In this document: positions 13,301 to 24,841 of the stretch, in pieces | Layout: every line of letters starts with the position of its first letter | Numbering within the stretch: position 1 is the stretch's first letter | Assembly (NCBI GenBank): GCA_021464245.1 | Contig: JADCRB010000016.1 | Span: 1,684,348 to 1,748,347 of the forward strand | DNA: 64,000 bases | Reading direction: 5' to 3' | Origin: Carallia brachiata | Lineage: Eukaryota; Streptophyta; Magnoliopsida; Malpighiales; Rhizophoraceae | The notes under the pieces: model-generated | Told to the model about the DNA's origin: nothing | Databases searched by the model: none | The model's input: only the letters and a program-made list of their open reading frames with translations | Translations under genes and position numbers: made by a program

Positions 13301-13736
13301 CAGAAAAAGAGACCACTTAATAAAAAAAAAAAAGCACATAAAAAGGGCTCTAATTTTGAGAGGAAAATACCCATAAAAAGTAAAGGAAAAAATCCACTCC
13401 AATAAATTTTTGTTTAATTCTCTTTTCTCTTGCAGAGAAAGCAGTCAGCAAAACTAATTAAAGACTTTCAGAGACTTCCTTGTTAAAAGGCGATCGAGAC
13501 TTCCTTTTTTATTAAATCCCTTCGATTGAATGAGCTAATTAGACTCCTGCATCCTGATTCACAGAACCCATGCCTCCGAGAAGGAAACCGAACAATTTCG
13601 GTCACCATAAGGACGATCGATCATTTTTTTGTTGTTTGTTTTGGAAGGAAGAAGAACGGAAGGATGGAACAATAATAATAAAGCCAAGCCAAGCATGCCC
13701 GTTGTGTGCCTTTTCTTTTCCGTTCGAAATATCCTT
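10393..13736. other. AT-rich intergenic DNA, no gene recognised
   Basis: Mostly A/T-rich. The 11.7-12.2 kb part is less AT-rich, with a short GTGTGGGTGTG-rich stretch near 11960-11995, and carries several frames of 60-83 codons on both strands that match no family I know. No RNA gene was recognised. Confidence 0.5.
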
Positions 13737-14112
13737 TAGAGTGTGTTTGGAGTGCGAAGAATGAGAAGAAAGGAAGGGAAAAGAGGAGAAACAAAAAGAA
13801 AGTGAAGAGAAAATAAAGTTTTTTAGAGTGGTAGAGAAAGTTGAGAGAAAGAAAGTATGTGAAAAAAAGGTGAATAGTAATTTGTGAGAGAAAGTGGAAA
13901 GAAAATGAAATTATTTGAGTAGTAGAAAAATGTGAGAGAAAGAAAATATGATAAAAGAAAGTGTGAATAGTAATTTGTTAGAGAAAAAGTGAAGGAAAAT
14001 AAAGTTGTTTGTAATGTTGTAGAAAGTGAAGAGAAAGAAAAATAAAAAAAAATTAAATAATAATAATTATATTTTTCTTTCCCTTTTAATTTTTCTTTAC
14101 ATACCAAGTACA
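13737..14112. repeat. MITE-like element with tandem ~93-bp units (copy 4)
   Basis: It starts with GAGTGTGTTTGGAGTGCGAAG and contains units beginning near 13815, 13908 and 14001 (93-bp spacing). Each has GAGTAGTAGAAAAATGTGAG-like, then AATAGTAATTTGT, then GAGAAAAAGTG-like sequence. This copy is purine-rich and less AT-rich than copies 1-3, so it is probably a distinct subfamily. The minus-strand 97-codon frame covering it is a product of the purine-rich repeat. Confidence 0.5.
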
Positions 14113-15849
14113 ACATTAAGTTCTAGATCGATAGGATCGTATAATCTTATCGATATTACGTGTTGAATCAAAATTTTAGAAGGATTCTACGTAAAAACAA
14201 TTTTTATATCGATTTCGATAACTATGTGGTGTACATAGTATCTTTTCTTTGCTTTTGTTGAAAAAAAAAAATTTCTCTCTTTTTTTGTGTTTATCTTTGG
14301 GTTGGTGGGCATTCTATTGTGCCTCAAAAGCCGAAAAAAAAAGTTTTTGGCTTTTTAGGCACCCTTTTGTGACCTTAACACAAATTTGTTTATATGAAGG
14401 AATAACGATCTACATGGGATCACAAGGAGGCGAACATGTGAAAGATCAAAACTTTACGACGAACTGATGCTACGTCAGACTTGGCTTCCCTTTTATTTGT
14501 TTGTTTGTTGTTTTTTTTTTTTTTTTTTAAGTCTGGATTTCCTCACCTTTTGTTAGAATATGCTAAATAAGATTTGTTTCGTTCCATTACAGAGGTTTCT
14601 GAATGTAGCAACAAAGGCTCGGAAGTGGATTCCTTGGAACCTTTCTGATAAAATTGTTTTTTCTTTTTTTAATAATGTCAATGTATTAGATTCTAAAAAG
14701 GAGATGATGGCGATTGTGATTATGATGGGCTGTTGTTTGCACTGTGGACTAGTAGATCTTTTCCTATTTTTGAAAGATCATATGAAAATGATGGCCAATA
14801 GACATCATGTGTTACATGTAATATGAGGAATTGTAAGATATTTCAATCTGAAAAAACAGATCAGAGCAGTTAAGTGGATCAATCGACACGATATAATAAC
14901 TGAGGCTTCACAGTTGAGTACCCCAACAATGTGAAGAACTACTTACATGCTGCACCATAACACAGACAAAAATATTCCAATAGAGAACTAGACAATGGTG
15001 GATGTTCCCCATTGTCAATATGAAATATTTACATTAGAAAGAACTCTGAGAAAACCAATATGTAAATCCAGTCTAAACTCCAATATTAACGACTCTATAA
15101 AAGAAATTGCTGAAGGGAGCGGGCATGACTAGATGAGTCTTTAATATATAAATCATAGAAATTTTGCCAATATTACGTCAGCAACTGAAGCCAACAATTT
15201 CAATAGCTGCAAAAGGCTAGAAGGGCCTACAACATGAGAGGGATTGGCTACAGGGAGGTGGGGTAAAGCTCTTTTGCCACCTTGCTTTTAGCTACTCCCT
15301 GAGGCTGAGGAAATCTGTTTGTCTTATGTGTCAATCTGTGGATGCAATTATTAGCATAAAATTGTCATGTCTAAGTAGCAAAAGGCTACTGTGGCAGCAG
15401 TGAATCCACATTATTAGATGTGCAATTTGTTGCACATTGCAGATACCATCCACATATTTATTTGATGGGGTTTTTTTTTTTTTTTTTTTTTTTTTGTCTA
15501 TTTTCCTTCGAAAGACATCAGAGATAAAAAAAGAAAAGAACAAATGAACAGAAATCCAAAAAAAAGGACAGATAATCGTTCCAGTGGGAAGTACACATGC
15601 AGGAATACCAAGACAAAAGCAAAAAGAAAAGGGAAGGAAAAAAATAAAAAAAAAGCAGGAATGAAAATCAAAATTGGAGGAGAAAATAAGAGAGATCGAT
15701 GGCGTGTAATGACAAATGCCTCTCTGCAAGATAATAATTTTAATCTTTGCACTGTGTTGTCAGAGGAGATATTGAAACAGCTTTATCGATTCATGGTGAA
15801 ATCTCTCTACTCTATTATTATATTTTTTTTCTCTTTCACGTACACACAC
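14113..15849. other. Intergenic DNA upstream of the NAC gene
   Basis: No recognised gene. A 25-base T tract lies at 15471-15495 and could be the reversed poly(A) tail of a retroposed sequence, but I cannot assign its family. The frames at 14560-14826 and 15331-15855 have no domain I recognise. Confidence 0.4.
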
Positions 15850-16475
15850 ACATAATAATAAAAACTACTTTCTGTTCCTTCTCCCCCCCTTCACTTTCTT
15901 CACTGACAGAGAATACCTGCACACTTTATCACGCACGCACGCATCCTCCAAACAGAGACCCCCATTAGCTCACTCTAAGTACATCATCAGCCAGCCCTTC
16001 TATCTCTCTCTCGCACAAGCTACGGATATGATAAGGCTTGTAGCCCACAGGGGAGAGAGAGAGACAGAGAGAGAGGGAGAGAGAAGACGACAGGGCAGAG
16101 AAAACACGAAGATTTCCCAAGGGGAAGGCCTGCCAGCCGAGCCAGGATCATACCCATTCTCTATTTTTCTGCCTTTTTACCCTGCCACTCAGATTCATCA
16201 AATCCCCATGAAATGAAAACCCCATATAACAACACCCTCGTTACACTTATTGGACCAAACTAAACAAGCCTCCTTCCTAAAACCCCCTTAGGCCTCTTTT
16301 CAATCATTCTCAATATAAATTTTGGGGTTTTGACGTTTTCTTTTCGATGTTGGATTCCATGGGTGCTTGATAGAACTTGGAATTCAGACTTAATAGTTCT
16401 CTTCGGGCCTTTTTTCTTTTTAACTTAGTTTTCTGGACCTGAGTTTTTTTTTTTTTTTTTAATTTTCTTCATCAC
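15850..16475 (+). promoter_or_regulatory. Probable promoter and 5' leader of the NAC gene
   Basis: This segment is richer in C, CT and GA than the surrounding AT-rich DNA: a CCCCCCC run near 15884, TCTCTCTCTCGC near 16001 and a GA/GAGA block near 16050-16091. Pyrimidine-rich tracts like these are common just upstream of plant genes. A weak TATA-like CAATATAAAT lies at 16311-16320. A T tract at 16444-16460 sits just before the start codon. A 62-codon upstream frame at 16028-16216 could be an upstream ORF if transcription starts early. No transcription start can be fixed from sequence. Confidence 0.35.
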
Positions 16476-18686
16476 ATGGAGAGCTACCACTACCACCATT
16501 TTGACAATGGCGATGCCAATTTGCCTCCTGGCTTTAGGTTTCACCCAACTGATGAAGAGCTCATCACTTACTATCTCCTCAAGAAGGTTCTTGACGGAAG
16601 CTTCACTAGCAGGGCCATTGCTGAAGTGGACCTCAACAAGTGTGAGCCATGGGAACTTCCCGGTACTAATTAACCCCATATGCTTTCCTCATGCTATTTC
16701 ATGTCCATAATATGTTAATCTCACTTATTGCCTCATCAATCTACTTGTGTATTTGCAGAGAAGGCAAAGATGGGTGAGAAAGAGTGGTACTTCTTCAGCC
16801 TGAGAGACAGGAAGTACCCAACTGGACTTAGGACCAATAGGGCGACTGAAGCTGGTTACTGGAAGGCTACAGGGAAGGATAGGGAGATTTACAGCTCAAA
16901 GACTTGTGCACTTGTGGGAATGAAGAAGACTCTGGTTTTCTACCGTGGTCGAGCTCCCAAAGGAGAGAAAAGCAACTGGGTCATGCATGAGTACCGCCTT
17001 GAAGGCAAATTTGCTTACCATTACCTCTCCAGGAGCTCCAAGGTATATCAACCCATATCTCTGTGCATGTTTTATTCTTTACATGGTTGTTTGCCGCGTC
17101 AGAAACAACTTAGCCCTAAAATTTCTGTTCATTTGATTGCCTCCGCATGCTGGCATATGCATGGATTATTGTTTCTTGCTTTCTTGGATTTTTTCTTCAC
17201 AGGTTTTCATAATCAGTTTTAATAGCTATACAACTATCTATGTGCTAAACTTGTTTATTTGGGGTATGTGTTAGTGTGGTGCTAGCTAATTTAAAAGAGG
17301 GTTCAAGCTATATAGTTAAGTTGAACTTGCTAGAAAATACTTTTTATCAGCAGCAAAGGGTAGGATATGATTAACGGTAGCATTGCATTATATTAGGGTT
17401 GCTTTGGCGACCTTGGTCTGTAACTAAGATAGGTTTTGATTAACAGACCTCCCCGTTTTTTACTGGCCGTTAATAAGTTAGGATCTTGATGAATTTATTT
17501 ATATATGTGGGCTTTATCCAGCTCATAGCTTGCCATTCCACTTGTTGCCTTGGGAAACTACTTAAACCACCTGGAATTTACATTTTTATACTGAACTATG
17601 ACTTGTATTGAGACCCAATTGATATTCTTTGTGCAATCTGGATGTTCTGGAAAGGCAGGCCATTGTTTTAGTTTGACATTAATTGTCTCCAGAAAATAGT
17701 ACTTGTCGGCCTTTATTCAAATTTAGGTCCGCGCGCCTCAGAAACGTTACTCAAAAGGATATCAAACAAAAGTTAAGGCAGCTCTTCTTGTAGTAGGTGA
17801 CCTTTTAATAGTCCCAAATCATAACTCTACTTGACTTTTTTTTAATAAATTTGTGACATATTCTTGCTAATTTTCTGGTCTTCTTTTTATTATTGATAAA
17901 TGTGTCCATTCAATTTATCTCATAAAAATTAAAGTTCCTACGTTATATGGATATTGGTTTTAAACGGTTATTTTTGGTAGTCATGCTCGCAAAGTTGTTT
18001 CAAATGCGCCCCAAATTGATTGGTTTGCCTGACTAAATTCCCTGTGATTGCTAGGATGAGTGGGTGATTTCTAGGGTGTTTCGGAAGAGCGGCGGTGGCG
18101 CCGCCGCTAGCAGTACCAGTAGCAGTGCCACCAAGAAAGGTCGTTTCAATGCCCCCATTAACCTTTATCCAGAAGTCAGCTCTCCTTCTTCGGTCTCATT
18201 GCCTCCTCTTCTGGACCCCAGCGCCACTGCCGCCGGCACTTCTGCCCCTCTCTGTGCTGCTGCTCTCAATATACGTGACAGCTGCTCCTATGACAGCCAT
18301 CCCCAAGCCGAGCACGTGTCCTGTTTCTCCACCATTGCTGCCGCTGCCTCCGCTGCAGCCAACCACAATAACGGCAACTATGAGCTTGCTCCACCGCCCC
18401 CATCACTGATTGACCCCTTGTGTCGTCTCCCACGAACACAGGCGGCATTTCTGCATTTCCCAACTTGAGGTCCCTGCAGGAAAATCTCCATTTGCCGTTA
18501 TTTTTCTCCTCGCCGGCCACGGCAATGGTGGCACAGCAACCATTTAATGGTGGTGCTGCCGCATCCTTGAATTGGATGATGTGCCCCGAAGATGGGAGGA
18601 TTGACGGTGGCGCTGGTGCAAGTAATGGCGGGGGTGGGAGGGCGGCAATGGGTCCTACTGAGCTTGATTGCATGTGGACTTTCTGA
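16476..18686 (+). CDS. NAC transcription factor of the NAM/CUC clade, three exons, miR164-targeted, one-base frameshift in exon 3
   Basis: Exons are 16476-16662, 16759-17042 and 18055-18686. Introns of 96 and 1012 bp both have GT-AG borders and lie where NAC genes usually have them (after EPWELP and after SRSSK). The NAC domain is complete: [19 protein letters not shown] (A), [11 protein letters not shown] (B), [16 protein letters not shown] and [15 protein letters not shown] (C), then [20 protein letters not shown] and MHEYRLEG (D), and [13 protein letters not shown] (E). [14 protein letters not shown] and the exon-3 miR164 site point to NAM/CUC rather than other NAC groups. These nuclear DNA-binding factors set organ and meristem boundaries. 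The first part of exon 3 reads in frame to about 18435. The conserved tail ([14 protein letters not shown] through [11 protein letters not shown] at 18684-18686) lies one frame back. Total exon length is 1103 nt, one short of a multiple of three. The family match is certain; the exact orthologue and whether the break is real are not. Confidence 0.93.
16663..16758 (+). other. NAC gene intron 1
   Basis: GT at 16663 and AG at 16757-16758, preceded by TTTGC. It splits a Glu codon after its first base (phase 1), and joining the exons restores the NAC-domain sequence around [16 protein letters not shown]. The position is typical of NAC genes. Confidence 0.92.
17043..18054 (+). other. NAC gene intron 2
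   Basis: GT at 17043 and AG at 18053-18054, phase 0, between SRSSK and DEWVISRVF. It is AT-rich with no recognised embedded element. The long open frame that runs past 17042 is only read-through into this intron. Confidence 0.92.
18311..18331 (+). promoter_or_regulatory. miR164 target site in NAC exon 3
   Basis: The 21 bases start AGCACGTGTCCTG and end TTTCTCCA, encoding the peptide EHVSCFST in the NAC frame. Paired with the conserved plant miR164 sequence, I count G:U pairs at miRNA positions 8 and 13 and one mismatch at position 21. Positions 9-11, around the slicing site, are fully paired. This is the known site by which miR164 cleaves NAM/CUC1/CUC2-type mRNAs. It lies upstream of the frameshift and so is unaffected by it. 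Confidence 0.95.
18433..18440 (+). other. Point of the single-base frameshift in the NAC gene
   Basis: Upstream, the coding frame reads [15 protein letters not shown]. Downstream, the frame one base earlier reads [18 protein letters not shown], which continues the family's conserved tail. The switch falls at CGAACA (18433-18438), in a two-A run where one more A would keep the frame. Read as it stands, the protein ends at TGA 18466-18468 with a short unrelated tail. A tiny intron is unlikely: the only GT...AG pair here is about 20 bases apart. Confidence 0.85.
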
Positions 18687-21600
18687 GACAGCTTGGCTTT
18701 CCTATTTTAGTATTATTAGGTCAGGTAGCAATCAACTATTTCTCTTCTAGTGATTCTTCTCTTTTCGGATTTCTAAATCATATGTATGAACTATCAAGTA
18801 GCTTCTGTCGTTAGGGCCATCGAAATAGCACTATCAGTAGGATTTTCTGGCTTAATGTATGTGACTCTGGTTGTTTAGACGTTGACTTGTTTAATTTAGT
18901 ATTAAAATTAATTTACTATGAAAATTTCTGAAATCTCTTGTTTAATTTGGTTCTCCTATCTGTTCAGAACCGGAAGATGTAATCCGACGGGGAAAAAACA
19001 TAAATGGACACCTAATTTTGGACATTGGTTAGATACAGCTGAGGCGGCATGATGGGTTTAAGTTCCACCTTTTTTGAAAAAATTTTGGAAGTGCTATTCT
19101 TTTTTGGGTTAAAACACACTTTTGCAACAAAAATGAAGTTGTTTTGCAACGAAAATGATCGGGACAAATGTTTATAATTTTCGTAATTTGTATTTTCTTT
19201 GCTTCGGCTCAGATACTTTTAGGCTAAAAATTCAATTTAAAAAAAAATTTCTTATAATTTTATGAGAATGAAGTTCATCTCTATGTCAATTTGATGTTTA
19301 GCCAGTGGATCGCCTATTGGCACTCAATTGATGAAATTAATTATGGTAAGATTATAAGTGTTTAATTAACGCACAATCTAGCTGAAAATAGAAACCAAAG
19401 CAACACTACCACTCCCACAAGGTTGAGCTGTTGTGGTTGTGAATATTTTATGAGCACCATAACATAGCTATGTAACCAGCGACTTCGGAGGACACGGAAG
19501 CTAATTCATTGATTTATCTCTTTTCTTTTTTTTTTTTTACATTTAATATATTTTTTATAATTTAATAATTTAAATCTTTAAATATTAATTATATATATAT
19601 TATTACCTTTTTTTATTTTATTTGTTTTCTTTTCTTCTGAGTCTGGAGCGCGATTTGGTTGCTGCAATAAATAAGGTTGGGCGGCATTAAATTGGCAGTT
19701 GAATTGGGTGGGTGAATGTAGTTTGCAATACTGTTATGGGTTTGTCTTTCACGTGGGGGTTCTGTTTTAGGACAGGACTTTAGGGGAGTACTGGCGCCAC
19801 GCTCCCTACTAATGGAAGGGACAAATTTATTGCTGTGCATTTTATATAACGTTTGTTTTACATTCTGTCTGCAGAGCATGAAGATTAATCATTGCTGTGC
19901 AATCAAAATGGAACTGTTTGGCGAACATTATTAAGAGTTGTTTTAAAGTTGTAATAAACATATATAACTTTTTGGATATTAAATTTATAAAATAATAAAA
20001 AAAAATAAATTATAAGATAGTTGAATGAGACTATATTACTAATTATAATAATAAATATAATTATATAATTTTACTCAATTATTTAACGTCAGCCTGATCA
20101 ACAGGTTCATAAAACTGGTTGCCTCCATGTATGGTTCCAATTTTGTACCACCGTACTCTCAGGAAAAAGGAGGGACCCATATAAACAATTTCTGGCACTC
20201 TTATAATAGAGTTCTTACCAAATGCAACAACGGCTCCTGCATACTGAATTAATGCAGACGACAGTAAAGGAACATAATGTTGCTTCAAAAGGAAAATCTA
20301 GCTTGGAAACAAATTATTAAGTATCGAGTGACAGGGCAGTCTGAAAATGCTATAAATTGTATGACATTAACTTGACGAGCCACATTTCACCAGTTATCAT
20401 CTTGTATCTCGCAGTTTTTACATCCCCGTTTCTGCTTTGCAGAAAAAAGCTTAATCGGAATTTACATACGTATTTTCTGGTACATAAAAAGTGAAAATTT
20501 CAAATTTTATTACATTGTGTTGGATTTGAATAAGATCTATGTGGGTCATGTAGTATTTTAGTGGTGAGTTTTTTTATAAGGGAGGTTGAATATGAACGTT
20601 TAAGAGGTGATTTCTAGTCTCAATTTATAAGTATGTTTGATCATCATGCCTACAATCCACATTTTTTTTTTTTGATAAAAAAAAGAAATCTCAGCCTTGC
20701 TGTGAAAGTTGTTTTAATCCAAACAAGAGGAAGACAAAAGTTTCAAGATGATAGAGATGGTGATGATGGCCCTGTGGTCAGCATCTTTGGTATATTAAGG
20801 TGGGAATTGCGCACGTGATGTGCGCATGATTGGCAATGCAATCACTACCCTAACATTTTTGGGATCTGTTTGGGTGGGGGCCACTTGGTAATGTCCAGCT
20901 TGTGCATGGAAATGGCATGGCACGCCTTTGTACCTTGTAGGTTGAAATTTTGGACCTATAATGTAATTGGACCTGCAAGCTTTTCTGATGGGAAAATGTT
21001 GTGAATCTGAGATAAATGAGAAACATCCAAGCGCTCAAAAGTGCCAAAAGACCAAAAGCTGGGGCTTGGAGGTTATCTAAGGGGAAGGGAATTATGACTT
21101 TGCAAGTATAAGTTGTCTTTTATATGTTCTAGGATACAATCCAAATGCAATAAAGTTTTGGATTCTTTGTTACCTTTGCAGTTACACATATGGGTTCGGT
21201 CTGATCCTTGACAATGAAGAATGGGGTTGAACTGGTAACTACGTACATATACGAGTTTGAGTGCAAAACAGGAAATTTGCGTGCGTCGTTAATGATGATT
21301 TGGGGGAGTTAGCCAAACCTATGTTACTTTGGACCGATGTTAGTTTGGCCCTTTCCGAGATTTCTGCCAAGAGCTTCTTATTTTGTTAAGAACTTCTTAG
21401 TAAATGCGTTGACACAGTTCATGCGTCAATTTAGGCAAGGTGACACAAATTATATTGAAACTTTGTGCATTTCTAGGGAAGGAAAATAGAGGCAGCATAA
21501 GAGACTGAAACTAACTCTCAGATTTGTGTGGGTGGCCATTAGCCTCTTTGGCCAGGATGAGGTAGAGACTTTGAATTTTGCTTCTCTCATTCCTCCTCTT
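18687..21600. other. Intergenic DNA downstream of the NAC gene
   Basis: The first few hundred bases should include the NAC 3' untranslated region, but no clear poly(A) signal was found. The rest is AT-rich with scattered short frames. A minus-strand frame at 20079-20288 and a plus-strand frame at 21526-21735 match no family I can name. The latter runs into the LINE remnant that follows. Confidence 0.45.
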
Positions 21601-21619
21601 GAACATAAGCCCCTCAATA

Positions 21620-22735
21620 GAAGCCAAAAAAAAAAAAAAATTGCTCTATGTACAAAAGGCAGGAGATTATTAGAGCTGCTAATTTGGATGATATTACAAA
21701 GAAGACAATGGGGAAAGGCATCTGATGCTTGTTAGGGAATGAAAAAACCAATAAATTTTGGTAGGCCCTCTGGGTGGGAGACACTACCTCGGAAATCAAA
21801 TTTCCAAGACTTTTGTCTTTAGCAAAAGATAAGAACGTCATAGTAGATGAATGTGGTGGTTGGTATGGTGGGAATTGCAATAAAATCTTCAATGGAGACG
21901 TGATTTGCTAGATTAGGAGGTCTTTGATGTGGTAGATTTAATGTCTATTATTGGTTTCACTCATCCCCCCATATCCACAAAGGATTGCCTCATCTGGAAA
22001 TTTTCTAAGTCAAGTGAGTTCAACGAGACTCTCTTCTTGGTTTGGCACAAATTCAGTGCCTAATGTTTAGCTTGGTTTACCACCCCCTAAAATTGAGATT
22101 TTCTTTTGGATGGCTTGTATGGATAAATTATGCACCAAAAGTACTTACTTCAGAGGGGAATACTTACATTTCAACTTCGTTTTTGTGGCTTGTGCTACTC
22201 AGTGATTGAATCTGGTTCTGATCTTCTTTTCCAATGCCATGGCTCCTCAAAGCTTTGGTGCTATGTCATTAATTGGTGGGTTCTCAACTATTGTATTCCA
22301 ATTTCTTTCTCGAACCTGTATCTACAATGGAATGGCTTAGTGTATGGAAAAGATATGAAGAAAATCTGGACGTCTATATTTTTCATTTTCGTTTGGACTA
22401 TTTGACTAGAATGAAATAAGAAAATTTTTCAAGATGTTGATGTTAATTATATTCTTTCGGATGTTTTTGCTCGTGCTTATTCTTGGCTCAAGGCATCAAC
22501 TTTAGACTTTCCTTTCCAAGCACAATCTTCATTCTTATTTACAAATGCATTGTATGGACGAGCGTCAATCGACATCTGGTCATCTTATCATCTTTATTAA
22601 AATTCATTTTTCTTAATGATTTTGTTCTTCTCTTTTTAATTGAGTTGTATTAAAATAGGTTGAGATTAATTTTGTTTGTTCAACAAAATCCTCCTACACT
22701 TGACTTATCTCGAAAAAAAAAAAGAAAGAAGAAAT
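21620..22735 (+). mobile_element. LINE (L1-type) remnant with reverse-transcriptase zinc-binding domain
   Basis: Several plus-strand frames, broken by stops and shifts, together resemble the C-terminal part of a plant L1 polyprotein. The clearest piece is 22130-22405: KYLLQRG, then CGLCYSVIESGSDLLFQC with Cys at residues 19, 22 and 36, then a KLWCYVINWW block, which is the zf-RVT pattern. The expected His in the H-L-F-x-x-C segment is replaced by Leu. After a frame change the reading continues as LTRNE-like sequence. Just upstream are PPKIEIFFWM-like and DECGGW-like pieces typical of the linker before zf-RVT. An A-rich tail starts at 22713. The 5' end is lost and the copy is dead. Confidence 0.7.
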
Positions 22736-22889
22736 AAAAAAACCATGGATGATTTCTTTGTTGTATTTGCTTTCTCGAGGTAATATGAGTGTTTTAATCT
22801 GCTTATTCTTGTTTGCCTTTACTTAGTGATTCGACATTGCATGAACATAGGTCACAATGGAGCCCTTCTATACATGCTAACATTGGAGA

Positions 22890-23420
22890 TAAAAACTAAA
22901 CCTTGCACAAAATTTGTCACTTGATTGTGCTACAAACCCATCAACATAACAAAAACGAAACTGAGAGCTGAAAACTAAATAAATAGATAAAACCATGCGC
23001 ACGTTTTGTCATAGAATTCTCTTCATTATTAAAGAGCGACACACTCTTCAATTCTCCAGCCGTGGCATCAAGCAAATTGAAGATTAAGGCCAATGTAGCT
23101 GAAAAGCCATAAGATTAGGCAAAGCCATCCGTTGACATGCGTTGATGCATTAAGAGGGGAAGATGCGTTTGTTCTGTGTGTGCCAACAGCGCCACCACTA
23201 GAACCACTGCGTATACGACCTTCAATGCTACCACCGCCGCCTCTGATTCCACCACTGTGTGCCAACAGCCCTTTTTGGTGCCATGTATAATTCTTGTTTC
23301 TTACAACTGAGGATGTATAATGAAAATAAAAAGGGCTGGCTAAGGCTAACTCTTCTTTAGTGAAGAATAGTAATCTGTTTCAAGACAACAATGTTGTAAT
23401 GGTTTTTAAGGTTTTGTTGG
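22890..23420 (-). pseudogene. Damaged copy 1 of a small glycine-rich protein gene
   Basis: The minus-strand frame at about 23068-23280 reads GGIRGGGGSIEGRIRSGSSG, then GGAVGTHRTNASS, and ends in a hydrophobic tail GWLCLILWLFSYIGLNLQFA. It is paralogous to the locus at 26740-27370, including flanking non-coding sequence. Compared with that copy, the N-terminal signal-peptide-like segment is missing: the shared ATGG near 23280 is followed at once by CACCAAAAAGGG and joins the Gly-rich part out of frame. It is therefore probably a pseudogene. In an intact gene, a signal peptide, a Gly-rich middle and a hydrophobic end would suggest a small wall- or membrane-associated protein. I do not recognise a named family. 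Confidence 0.5.
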
Positions 23421-23634
23421 TTGTTGAGGAGTTGTATCAAGTATTAACAGAACCAACAAATAGACGAGAATTAAGGCTACCGGAAATTAAGAACATGAGA
23501 GCCGGAAGAAATTAACAACCACGAGAGAAAGAGAGGGAGAGATTATGTAAGGGATTTATTACTAAATTAGAGAAACAATATACAAAACAAGCTGTAATTT
23601 TTTTAAAGTAAATGCTTAGGGCGAGAAAATTTAT

Positions 23635-24383
23635 GAGGTGTTTAGGTTAACTTTTATGAGAGTATATTTACATTTTAGTTTTACAAAATAGAGAGATGAG
23701 TGTTTGGTTAATTTTTTTGAGCTGCTGTTTGATTCTGATTATTTCTTATATGACATCCAAAAAACAGTTGATTGAAAAGTAATTTAAAATTATTTTTTAC
23801 TATTTTTTGAGTGTTTTTCAGTTTTTGATATTAATAATAATTTATTAAACTAAAATATCTCAAATAATATTTATATAAATTCATAATTTTTTACTTATCG
23901 CTTAAATATAATTTGTTAGTAATTATTAAAGTTTATTAATATTTATATAAATATAACACTTTTATTTTTTAATAATTCGTAAATATTTTTTTCCTTCAAA
24001 TTTTCATTAATATTGATATTTAAAAAATATTTCAAAAATTACATTTTTATTATCTAGTAAACATTAATATTTTTTTTGAAAAAATAACAATTAAGTGAGA
24101 AAATTTTTAATATTATTTATAAAATATTTATTCTGAAAATAAAAAATTATAAAATATAAAGATAATTTTGATAATATAATATATTATATAAATTAAATGT
24201 CCAAATCAGTCATTTAGTTATTTAACAACAATAGCAAATACAAAGTTAATTAAACATTTCATTAGTTTTTTTAGTAATTAGCAACAGACAACAACAATCA
24301 ACAATTAACAATTAGCAATTAATAGCAGTAATCAGTAATAGTAACCAGTAACAGTAATATTGAATAGGTAAGCCAAACAGGTC
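23635..24383. mobile_element. Possible non-autonomous DNA transposon (MITE-like)
   Basis: The left end GAGGTGTTTAGGTTAAC and the reverse complement of the right end, GACCTGTTTGGCTTACC, match at 13 of 17 positions, which fits degenerate terminal inverted repeats. The interior is AT-rich and non-coding, with a short CAGTAAT/CAATTA-type low-complexity patch near 24290-24360. No clear target-site duplication was found, so superfamily is not assigned. Confidence 0.4.
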
Positions 24384-24736
24384 TTTAGTCAGAATTGATC
24401 TAAAATGCTTCGGTAAACAAATTTGAAATTCTTTTTATAAAATCAAGTTTTATAATAATATTAAATATATTTAAGGTAATATCAAATTTGTTTATAGTTT
24501 AGTTTTTAAAAAATAAAAAAAAAAAGAAAGTTCCACATTCGGCCAAATTTTCTGATGGGCCTCGCAAGAGCAGCGAGTTTGGTGTACAGAAGAATATTAT
24601 ATATATATTTTTTATAAAATTAAAATTTTATATAAGTGAGTATTATTTTAAAATATAAAGTATAAATACTATATAAAATTTATTAAAAAATATTTTTTTT
24701 TCATAATTTTTTTTAAAATAATATATAAAATATTAT

Positions 24737-24749
24737 TATATTATATATA

Positions 24750-24780
<31 letters not shown>
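24737..24780. repeat. (TA)n microsatellite
   Basis: An almost uninterrupted TA tract with one or two TTA interruptions, in AT-rich DNA. Confidence 0.9.
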
Positions 24781-24781
<1 letters not shown>

Positions 24782-24841
24782 GTTATACTAAATATTCCTT
24801 TTTTTTTTCAATCATCTAACCCTTCCCCTCCCACGGCGCCG

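Noticed and set aside
13823..14116. 97-codon minus-strand frame rich in Phe, Ser and Tyr
   Set aside because: It is the reverse of a purine-rich tandem repeat. The peptide is low-complexity.
14560..14826. 88-codon plus-strand frame, with a KGDDGDCDYDGLLFALWTSR reading in another frame
   Set aside because: The alternative peptide looked exon-like, but I could tie it to no family, and no splice-compatible neighbours were found.
15331..15855. Overlapping frames of 84-132 codons on both strands
   Set aside because: Centre on a 25-base T tract and A/T-rich sequence, with low-complexity Lys or Phe runs.
16728..17222. 164-codon open frame as a complete gene
   Set aside because: It starts in intron 1, covers NAC exon 2 and reads into intron 2. 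Only 16759-17042 is coding.
18420..18443. A tiny intron explaining the NAC frame change
   Set aside because: The only GT...AG pair is about 20 bases apart, far below plant intron minimum.
18266..18673. 135-codon minus-strand frame opposite the NAC gene
   Set aside because: Antisense shadow of the GC-richer exon 3.
20079..20288. 69-codon minus-strand frame ending WYKIGTIHGGNQFYEPVDQA
   Set aside because: The peptide looks protein-like but matches no family I know. No start context or neighbouring exon supports it.
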